Assembly (NCBI GenBank): GCA_907164885.2
Contig: OU015490.1
Span: 20,044,613 to 20,108,612, forward strand
From: Dolomedes plantarius
Lineage: Eukaryota > Arthropoda > Arachnida > Araneae > Dolomedidae
Direction: 5' to 3'
DNA: 64,000 bases
The position numbers and the translations under genes are program-made. The notes beneath the pieces are model-generated. The model saw only the letters and a program-made list of their open reading frames with translations. It had not been told where the DNA came from and did no database searches. Positions 48,519 through 60,200 of the stretch are shown here, piece by piece; position 1 is the first letter of the stretch, and each line of letters opens with the position of its first letter.

Positions 48519-51500
48519 TATGGAGGGATGTAGTTCTTACTCATTGCATTTAAATATTTCTCAAATTATACTCGGTGGAAAATGATGTACAAAATCTACA
48601 GTTTAGTTCTCAATTCTGAGGGCGCGGTAACCCGGTCAGCAAAGGCGTCGAGCCACTGATCTACAAGTTGCTGGTTCGATACCCGACTCTGACTAATCCA
48701 CCACTAATGGCAGCTGGTGCATGGAAAAAAATCTGTCGTAGCTGCAATGTCCTCCAAGTTCCCAAACACTACCTCTTCAATGTACGAAATGGGACCCCCC
48801 TTGGCATTGGAGGCCTTCCAGGTACAGTTCCCATCTGTGGGGGAAAAAATGCCAACACCACGGGGTGTTCCCAGGTGGTCACCCTCCCAAGTACTGACCG
48901 TACCCGATGCTGCTTGACTCCGGTTATCGGACGAGAACCGGTATTTTCAGCATGCTATGGCCGTTGGCACCAAACACTACCTCTGGAGGTGCGGGGGTCA
49001 AGTGTTCCGGTCTCGTCACTTGACTCGGTTCAAAATTACGGGACCAAGCGGGTATAGCGTAGACGTACCCCCTGTGGTGCACCCGGGGCAACGCATGCAA
49101 TGCATGCGGCAAAATGGTCACACACTCCTGGCTTCTCCAGGGAAAAGAGTATCGCTCAGTTCACAGCCATTGGAAAAAAACATTTCTCAATTCTACGATT
49201 CTACATCACTTTTAGTGACCAGCAAATGCTGGTCACTGAATTCCCCAATGCAAATAGTTGGTTCCTTAAAATCAAAACAAACGGTAACCGGTTTTTTATT
49301 TTCCTTATGCATGGTGTTCTACCTGAGACTCCAGGGGTAACTAGTTCAAAAACTTAGGTGTCTCACCTCCGCAATTGAATATCTTCCTGACTGCCGTGGT
49401 CGTGAGAATCTCTCTTCTCCTGAGTAAGTCGGCCAAGTGTCCACCCACCGGTACAACCATCGTCATGAGCAAGTGGGGCAGGGCACCTAGAAGTCCCGAC
49501 TGAAAGGAGAAAAAAAATCGAGGGAATTATCATTCCCGGTGATAGACAGGCATTTCATGATGCTACCACTTTTTATCCAAGCAAGTCGTTGATCCGATCT
49601 ATTTGTAGCCGGATTTCTAGCCTTTCCCAAGACTAGGCGAACGTTAAAAACCGCCTCAAGGGGATTGTATATAGTGGTGTAAGGTTTACATAGGATTCGA
49701 TTCACAACAATCGAACTTTTATGTGAATAAAGTTAATGTGAATAAAGTTAAGAAGCCGCTTAAGACATGCTAATTGCGGCATACGCGGTCGGTATAAATA
49801 CCAAGCAGCAAGATTAAAGAAACGGTGTGAGAGGGAGCTACGAAGTGTTAAGGGAGGAGCTAGGTGGCTTCAAACCTACGCGAGTTCTTTTTAGGCCCAA
49901 AGTTTACGTGGCATCACTGCTGATTGACTTTTCAAGTATTGTGAGTATTGCAAAGTGTATTTTTCTTGAATGAGTAGTTATACAAGTGAATATATTGAAT
50001 TGTATTTCCCTTGCATGAATGCTATATATATCTCGTGCTAGTAGTACGCATTGCTTACGTTGAAAAGAATAGATATATGTGCAAGTGCTTGAACAAACAT
50101 TGTTTTTGTGTAAGAACTGTGTTTGAACGAAATTATTTAGAGTGCCACTTCAAATTATATACACCCAAGTTAGGGTAGAAGTTGCAATTCTCTATAGTGG
50201 GAGTACCGAGCGGGGCGGGACATTTAACCTCCGATCGAAAATCTGAACTTAATTTTTGATGCTACCGCTTCAAACTTTGCACCAACAAGGACTGACGTAG
50301 AGCAATCTTAAAGCACATTTTACAACGAGCGATTCATCGTCCAATTAGCCATTTGAGGCGATATATGTCACCAGGTAGTAGACGAGTTGCAAAGGAGGAC
50401 GTTATCTTCTATGGTGACTGATTATATCGGAGTTAAGGCTGTTGGATCTGCTCAGCCGAACGTCAATAGCCAACGGATCCAATTGATTGTCGACTGGGAT
50501 TGAATGATTAAAAAAAGAAATTGGACTCCGTCATAGAGAAAGATATTTGACAACTCGGGGCATTTTTCGTTTTAACATAGGATTACGTTCCTCCATAACG
50601 GTCCTCCGGAAAGCAAAATTTTAGATGTCCTGCGTCACGAGTTATAATTTTTGCAGCTCCCAAACCCAGTCTGTATCGCTTGGGCAAGCAGTAAACAGTT
50701 AAACAGAAAAGTACCAAGATGCGTCAAAATTTTGACATACACACACACATTATATATATATATATATCACATACATATATATATACATACAAAAGAGGTA
50801 AGCAATGGTAGGTAATCCTACGTTAATAACCCGCGGTAGTTTCGTTAGAGGAGACTGCCTGATTTTTTTTCTGAGCCCATAATAGTTTAAATTTTAAACG
50901 ATTTGGGTAAAAAATCTGGTCTAGTGTGTTTTAAACACTCACCAATTCCTTTGCTAGACGGAATTTATAGAATGAATCCTGTTGGAAAGTGCAGGTAAGT
51001 TCGGGGTATCTTCAAATACCACTTTTATTGGATGATCAACATTTATGGAGCTGTCAATAGTCGACCCATTTCCTCCATAGGTTAACATGGAGGGGAGCGA
51101 ATCCAATAGGGTTAGTACACAGAAGCCTTAACCTATGGAGAAAATGTTTCGATGGATTGTCGACTCGGATTGAAAGATTTAAAAAACAAAAAAAACTGTA
51201 TTCCGTAAGCGAGAAATTAAGAAATTTCGTCCACCAAATGAAATAATGTGTGTTTAAATAATTCAAATTTAAAAAAAAATATTATTTATATTTCTTTTAA
51301 GGAATAAGACACCCGAGAAAACAAAAGTCTTTCTCTAATATGAAACACAATTGAAATAAAAATTTTTAAACCCAGTCGACAATCCTTTGAAACATTCTAT
51401 TCATAGGTTAACATAGAGTTAAAAAAATCCAATAGGGCTACTACACACAGGGCCCGATTTAGAAAATTCTTGGCTATAGGCACAACTCGGGATGGGGACC

Positions 51501-54257
51501 CCTTAACACTGATGTGGGCGTAAAATTTCCAAAATTGACGCACAAAAAAAAATTATCATGAATCATTGAGAAAGTACCATTTTACCGAGAATTGGCTATT
51601 TGAAGCGTAGAAGTCTAGAACATTATCAAATAACAAAAAACAATACAACATATTACCTTCATCATTAAAACACCAATACAATGCAACCAAAAAACTATTA
51701 ATCCCTTATATACACTATAACATATATATGATGAACTATACATATAACTATACATATATGATGAACCCAATCAATCAAATTTGAAAGGATATATATAAAA
51801 AAAATTGCTATTTAAAAAGGTAAAATTAAAAAAAATTGAATTGGGAATTTTTTCTTTTAAAATAAATATTTTGGGGGCCCCCCAACATTCGGGTGCCCCT
51901 AGGCCCGGGCCTAATAGAATATCAGGGCCTGACTACCCAGCAACAGTTAACCACCGAGGAAAATTTTTAACATGGTAATGAAGAATGCAATGGTTATTTT
52001 ACGCATTTCCGAATAAAAAAAAAAAATACATAAATTTCGGACATTTTTTAATCTGTTCGGAATGCAAATGAATAACTTCAAGAAAAATAACTTTTTAAAA
52101 TTAATTTCGAACTGAAATTCCAAAACTTTTTAGGCTTCTTTATAATGTATATCTCATTTTACCTACTGGGTGTCATTTCTCATCTCTGCCACTTCAAAAT
52201 ATGAAACGATGTGGTGCTGCCATCTGTTGGGCAAACAAGAAAATTATATCTACGGGTGTCGCTGGGATTTAATTTCTTATTATTCCCTTGCAGCATGTAT
52301 ATTTCGTGGTATGTTAATATAAAATAAAAAGTTATGACAACCAAACAACGGTGAAAATTATTTTGTTCTATTTCCTTATTTAGGTCATAATTATTGTTTT
52401 AAAGGCCATCGTTAAACTTTTTTTTATTAAAAATTCGTTTAGTAAGATTCTGAATATGATGGTAGTTGTCAAAGCTTATAAAGTGAAGCGTTCTTTAAAG
52501 GCAGTGAGATTATAATATATTCCTTTCCCCTGATTGAAATGACTTACTGAAATGATATGAAAATATATGCTGGATCAACCACTGCCCGTTTGGTCTCAAA
52601 CTTGGCAAAGGTTAGGAAGAACTCGTGCTACTTTAAAAATTGCATAGAATTAAAACTGTTTAACAAATATTAAATTAACTGATATTGAATACAAAATATT
52701 CTCTTCAGCTAAACAAAAAGAGATATTTTGTTTTTGTTCCACGTTTTAAACGAGCACGTAACTTCTTTTAAAAAAAAAAGATGAATGTAACTTCTTTCGA
52801 AGGTATATTTCGCTCTGTTATCTGGAATTCGAAAAAAAAGGAGTATACTAAAAATAAAATGCAAACTAAAACTGACTCGAAGTGTATTTCCTGTGAATCA
52901 TATTACTATGTATTAGTATGTATGCCGCATGGGAGAAAGATAACTGAATTCTTTGTTTAGCCGAAAAAGAAAGTTTACGTTTTCGTAAACTTAGGATAAA
53001 ATTTGAACGCCGAAAATCGCCATGTCGCCAAAGCGTATCGCAACTTTCCGAAAACGTCACAAAAAACCCGTTGTTGAGAAACAACGACCAGTGCTTAACC
53101 CCTTGCGCACCAAGTTGACTTACCATTAAATACACTGAAATCCAGATTTCTTCGATTTTCTTGAAACTGAAATTTTGGATGTATTTGAATTTAGAATACA
53201 TGAGTAATATGTAAATTAGGAAAATGATACATTATTTGTACTTCAAAGCTATTATTACACTATAATTATCTTGTTTACAAAGATCTGAAAAACTTACAAA
53301 ATACTGAAAAATCTACGTTTCAGTAAAAAATATAGAAGTAAAATTATATAGCAAATACATAACGGAAAATAAATGTACGAAATTGAGAAACATCATACAG
53401 CTAACATTACCAAACCACGATTTTCACGCATAGTACAATAACCAAGCAACAATTACATTGAATGGGCTGAAAAAAAATGACGTACACATGTACGTCATGG
53501 TTTTGGGTCACAGAATTTCATGACGTACGTATGTACGTCATGGTGCGCAAGGGGTTCGGTCTATTTTCAAATATGTGTACTACGTGTCGATAGCGAAAGA
53601 CGACTTCGCTGAACGCGCATGGTCGCTTACCTCGTCGATGTTGAAGTGGAAGACCTGCTTGAGGTACATGGGCTGTGAGATGAGCAGCATGTAGAAGGTC
53701 CAGCTGCGACAGAAGTTGGCCACGATGATGGCGTACACCGGCATCGACGTGAACATTTTACCCCAAGGGGTCGTCTTCAGCTGAAATGGGTCAAGCAAAA
53801 TGATCGTGAGGCTAGACAACTGGAAGGGACACACATATACACGTAAAGCACGGTGCTTTCACGTGGTAGGCTTACTTGGCCGCGTAGCGTTAAACAGTGT
53901 GCAGTCTAAAAGTGCCTATTTCCCACGTTGTCGAGATCAGTGATGGATATAGTAAGCACATTGTAGCTGCTTCTGCTAGAGCCGGGTCTGTATTTGCTTT
54001 GTTAAGATTTAAAACAGATTAAGGACCTGTTCTCGTAGAATCCGTTAGCGTTACTCGTATTGACATTTATATTAAGCCAATTACAAATCTCCAAACGATT
54101 GAACTCGAAATTGTTAAGGTCTGTGATTGGTTTAAAATATGTCAATACGCGGACGGATTCTATTTGAACAGGCCCATACTCTCATCAACGTGATTTAAGT
54201 CTCAACTTTCTACTCGATGCGAAAATTTAGTTTTATGATACATTTCTGTGTATGCGT

Positions 54258-54293
<36 letters not shown>

Positions 54294-57200
54294 TAATCAC
54301 TAGTTTTAAATATCCTGTATTATGTTTTTAAAACATTATAATCTTGGGTAAAACTTGTCTACCCAATAACTACTTCTGTATTGGATAATTGGCCTCTGGG
54401 AATGGAGTCATTCAACTCTTTTAATACGATATTTTCCCCCAAGTTCATGCCGAAAACTAGTTATAATAGCTAGATTTTTTAGCACGATACCATTCCTTAT
54501 ATCACGCTAGAACATTCCAAGAGCTCTATGTAACATGAAAATGAACAATGCGTTTCGCGGCCTCCCTCAGTCTGTTGTTCCTAGACAGTATGCATGACTA
54601 TATTGTACTCTTCTTCTGAAATGAATGCTTGCAACTACGTCTCATAAGTCTCATAAAAACATATCACTGACCCTATGTATTGGATTCTTACACTCTCACG
54701 CATATGTTTATATCAAATTTATTAATTCCGTATTTGTCTACTATATTTTCTTTCTCTTATAAATTATTTCTCCCTTACCTTTGCCCAGTCTCCTGAATAC
54801 ATCTTTGCTCATTATATTATTTGCTTCAAGAAAATTCTCCCTGCGAGAACTCTGAACCGTGATAACGTTTTTTCCCTCACTTCTTCCATTTCTCTAACGT
54901 TCTAATGTTTCTGAGACCATGGACTTCCCTCTTCTTTCATTCTACATAACTGTCATGTCAAGATGTATAAATCTGTCTCGCTCTCTCCGTCGGAATTTCG
55001 CCGAGTTTCGACTTGCCTTTTAAGACTACGTGAATCAGCAAAGTAAATTTCTTTGGATTTGTGTGTCCGAGACACCAAGAGCAACAAAATGCCGCACGTG
55101 GCAGCTTGGGTTTCAGGATTCTCCGGCATTATCATTACATTCAATTGAAGAGACAACCACTTGTTTGTCGGCATCTCGGAAACAGTAAACTGAAACTTTT
55201 AGGGCTTCAGTAGATTTATTTAAATGCGTATTCCCGATTCTTTCTGCATTTTTTGTTCTGGGCGCAAACAAGAGTATTGATTTATTTTCGAGTTTGGCAG
55301 AGAGTCTTACTTACCGTTGGAGAAGACTGGGCCACTTTGCCTATGCTGTTCTCGATGTAGATGAGTTCAGCTTGGGTGATGGTAGGATGCTTAGAAGGGC
55401 GTTCGAAGGATAACCACAGCCAAAAGATGTACCAGACCATGCCTGCGAAGCCTGGGGGGGAAAGATGATTCCATTTTCAGACGAAAAAAAAAGCAAAAAT
55501 GTACATCGTTAAATCTTGTCCCCGATAGTTGATGCTAATTGTTTGGTGGATGGGGGACATTTTGGGTCACGCTACAGCAGCATCCCACTTACCGTAGAAA
55601 TAGAAACACGCCTGCCAGCCGGCCAGATCCGTCAAGAATCCGGAGAGCGGCATCCCCACCACGGCTCCAGCATACGAGCCTGAAACAGAAGATAGCAAAA
55701 ATGAACGCCCCCAATCACTGTTTTATTCAATAACTGACTTCCAAATACTAGAAAAAGCTGTGCGAGTCGCCAAGGAAGGCAGATTTCACTATGTTAGATA
55801 CCACCTGCTTACGCCCATGTTACTTAAATGGCATGTTGCTTAATGAGGCATAATGTTCCTTATACCGGAAACATTTCGGTCTACCCTCTGAAAGCCTCTC
55901 CTGAGGCTATTAGAGGGTAGGACCTTTATATAACCTGGGGTTCATGGGTTATAAAAAGTTCCACCTGATTTCGATTTTGCAACGAAAATTCAGAGATAAA
56001 GGAATTAAATATTTTTATCATATTCCGTCGGCATCCACAGAGGACAGCTTCATGTAAACTTAATTCGTTATGGAAAGCTGATAATATTGTCCGTACCTTC
56101 GATCAGATGCTGTTTGTGTTTTGTCACATTTACGGGTGATTTCTCGTCTAAGTTTTGATTTTCTTCCAAGGCAAATCAACAGCCGGCATCTTTTTTCTAT
56201 TAGGCTACAAATGAGTGCAAACCTAAGAAAAACATCTCCAAATGGTTGTAAATCCGAATAACGAATAATTATAAGTTAGTAACTCTTGGTTCGATTGGGT
56301 CGACAGGAATGTCATTTTGTGTCTAATCGTTTCGGCAGAACCGGTTTTTGTTATTTTTGCATCGGCATTGTTCCGAAATGACATGTTCTGAGAAGATTGA
56401 ACTAAACGTTACAGTTTATTCATATTTATCGATTCTTCAAGAATATAAAATAACAATTCCTCGTTATCTTAAGAAATAATTAGTCTATCCTCGGCAAAGA
56501 CTTTCTAAAGGCATCTTTGGTGGATTCACAGTCTTTCAAAAATACTCAACCATTATCTTTCCTTTTCTCCCTCCGAACAGCAAAACATTGCCTTAGTTAT
56601 TAAGAACCAACCAAATGGGGCGTCATCAACCAAATTCATGTTTTTGTTCGACTCGTGTCGGCTACCGTAGTATTAAAAACTATAGAACATATTTTTACGG
56701 TATTGAATAATAAATAAACAAACCCCAGAGCTTTGGGCTTACGCAAATTATCCTTACCTTTCGTGGGTCAGGAAAAATTCGAGCCAATTGAGATTTACTC
56801 TGATATGAAGGAGGATTATTATTTTGAGGTAATTTATTTGAACATATAGGCCACTGATAACCCATTTATGCCGTCAGTAATGAAAGAAAAGAAATTTGTT
56901 ATTCCTTTTAACTTTTAGAAGCAATGTCTCTGCGTTCGGAAATGGAAAGCTTTTGATGAAACTCTTTTTGATTGACTTGCAGGAAATTTGTTGGAAACTC
57001 GCACGTATTGAACAAACACTTCACAGACACATTCACCGACATACAGGGACTTCACAGACACATTCATCCCACGGACGGGTGTCCGTGCCATCTCGGAATT
57101 TGTGAAGTTTCTGTCTTATTTTCTGCATTGAAGAGCTCGTCATAATCCCCAATGAAGAAGTGTCCATTACATGCGAGTTTCCACCAGTTTCCTGTAAGTC

Positions 57201-60200
57201 ATAATTTACAGGAAACCGGTGTTATTCTCTATTATCCTTATTTTGTATCATTTCATGTTTGATATTGATTTTCTCGTAGGTTGCCACCCTCTTTGGTTGC
57301 TTTATTGTCTTACTAAATACTAGAAAGTTTCGCTCCTTTACCTTGGATAAGAATCCCCAATAACGTCTCACTGCCGAGCCCTGTCGTCGCTTTTCTGATA
57401 TTGAAACAATTTTGCCGCCAACATGAGATCCTCGGCCGATTTCGAGTCGTCAGCTCACAAAAATGGGGTAGTGGAATATTGCTTCGATGGAATCAACCAA
57501 AAGCCCGTGGTGGAAATCAGATCAGATACTCCAGCCTCCCCGAGACAAGTCGGGGATTCTGCCGAACTGGCAGGATGGCCACGAAATAGACAAGGGACGC
57601 AGGACGTTTCCAGAAAGATAAATTAACGAAAGTATGCCGTGGAATAAGAAAGTAACTACGCAACAGATTCCCCCCGAGCCCAATCCATCAATGGTGGAGG
57701 ACTGCCGGGCACTCTGAATTTAAGAGCCGTGTCTAGAATGGCGGTAATAAATGCCCTTCCCGTCCAGATTCTGGAGGCGGGGAGAGAGAGGCGCTCTGTT
57801 TGTGAAAACATCCAGGGAGTCCGTGCCACCTCGGAATTTGCGAAGTTTCGGTCCTATTTTCTTCACTGAGGGGCACGTCATAATCTGTGGCTGAGTAAGG
57901 CCCGTATGCAGAACAAACGGCGGAAACTTGTGGCTCTCGTTCCGCAAGTGGGGGGTGTTTGCGAGAGTAGGGGGTGAGCACTGATTTTAGCTATGCTAAT
58001 CAAACAATTTGCGCTTCCGCAAATGATGACGTCAAGATGTGTAAGGAAACCTTATATGGTCAGGCCACGCCCTTTTTCTCCTCCCTTTTGCGGGAGCTGG
58101 GGTCCCTCACGAACCCTAACCCGGGGGGGGGGATTCGACGGTCAATTTAGCGAAACCGTCCGACTGAACTGCCTCAAACACGGCATTTTAATTGCTTCCT
58201 TGCGTTGGGGTTCAAGAAAAAGTATACAGTATTGGAAAAAACCCGCGCTTTGACTTCGATCAACGTGGCTGTTTCTTTTACATTTTGTAGATAAAATTGT
58301 CTCAAAGACATCCAATTTTTCAGTAGAGGAGATCGAGAAAAAAGTGCAGTGAAGGCATTACTGATGAGTCATTCTATTCATCTGCATTGGTAAGTAATTT
58401 CAGTTGTATTTGAAAAGAAAAAAATGTAATTTGACTTTATCAATATCCTAATATATTATTATTATTTTTTTACTTGTAGGCTGTTTTAAAACAGAAAAAA
58501 ATGGATGGTAAGTAAACTATTAATTTTGTATTTAATTACCTGTTTATTAGAATTTCTTTTAATCATTTTCAATGCCATTTATAATATATCATATTTTTAC
58601 ATTGCAAGATATTTATCATAAATAAATTTAATTAAAGCAAAATTTTAAAATGTCCTAATGCTTATTTAAGGGACAATTAAGTACTAAAAATGTTCTGTTA
58701 GACTTTTCTGCCATTTGTGTACAAGAATATCATATTTCTATTTTTGTTTATAAATCTTATTATAAATTTTTAAAAATGCTGTTAGTTAATCATTAAACAA
58801 AGATCAAAATATTTTGTTGCAGGAGGCTTTGTTACCAGGTAAAGATCACCGCATTATTAATATTTGAGGGTGGGGATTGAGACCATGACATTGTACACTT
58901 AAATAGCAAATATAAATTTAATAATTGTGCTTCAAAAGATTTCTGCCAATGCTCAGTCATATATCAGAATTATGTTTAGCTTTATGATTGTTAAATGCAA
59001 CTATGTATTTAATAATCATAAAGCTAAGAAAAATCCCAGAGAAAAAAATAGCTATTGTAACTAACAAAATGAATGTTTGTTTCATAATGCTTTTGGAAAA
59101 TTTGAATTTTTTTAAATAAATTGAAAGTAAAATTATTTGCTATTTATACTAATTAATTCCCCCCCCCCCAGAAAGTTGTTGTTATTCAAAGTGAATTACA
59201 ATACCTAAGATTGTAACTACCACTAAAACAGCAGAAACAAAGTCTTGGCATATTGCTCAATCATCAAGTAAGTTATTTGGATTTTGATAAATTTAAATAA
59301 AATTTTTGTAACAAGTTTTAAAATATAAATTTCAGACTGAAATTGTTGGAGATAATTAAAAATTTTTTAGTACCATACTTTATAGAAATTAAACAATTGT
59401 ATGTTTTACGTAACATACATAGTTTTATGTAAATGCCTGCATAGAACTCTTCTTCATAATTATTTGCAGTTTTACTATATAATCTGTGACAATAACTTCT
59501 ATGAAATAACATATGTTGATTTTTATGTATGACATAATAGCTCTGTTTCATGTGCTATCTCATTTACTATGTATTTTTTATTATTTTCTAGACAGTTCAA
59601 CAGTACGTGGCAGGAGGCATCTAGCCTTAAAAAGAAAAAGAGAAGCAGCCGAGTTAAATAAATTTGAAGCTGAGGCTCTTCAAACCCAAAAAACTAAGGT
59701 GCAAGAAATCAAAACAACATCCCGGCAAGGAATTCTGCTAAAAACTAATCAAAATTTAGAAACATTAATTAAAATAATGGAAGACAAAAATAGTTGTTAG
59801 TCAGAAATAAAAAGCTTTTAGAGCTCATAAATGCTGAAGATGTTGTAGAAAAAATGTAATAAACACATAAATTCATGTTTGCACAGTCTAAATTTTTGTA
59901 ATAAAAACTTCATCTTCCATCTCAAGTGGATTATCCATATCTTGTAATATCCATTCCCTCCTTAAAGAAAGGGATAACATCCTTCTCCTTCGCAAAGCGA
60001 ATGACTATTCCGGCTTTGCGAGAGAAAAGACGAGTCTACGAGAGCTCCCTACTAGCCGCAAGTTTTGATCACGTAACGTTCGTATTTACGAGAGAAAAAG
60101 CTCTCGCTGTTTGATCTGCATCTCAATTGCGACCCCTCTGCGGAAGGGAGGGGGCTTTGCGAGAGCTTTGCTCTCGTAAGTGTTTGATCGGCATACGGGC

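Noticed and set aside
48668..49340. Overlapping plus-strand frames of 66-129 codons
   Set aside because: They translate SINE-like and antisense 5S rRNA sequence, including nearby GC-rich DNA.
49740..50432. Possible LTR or retroelement leader with TATAAATA
   Set aside because: No TG...CA borders with flanking duplication and no second copy were found.
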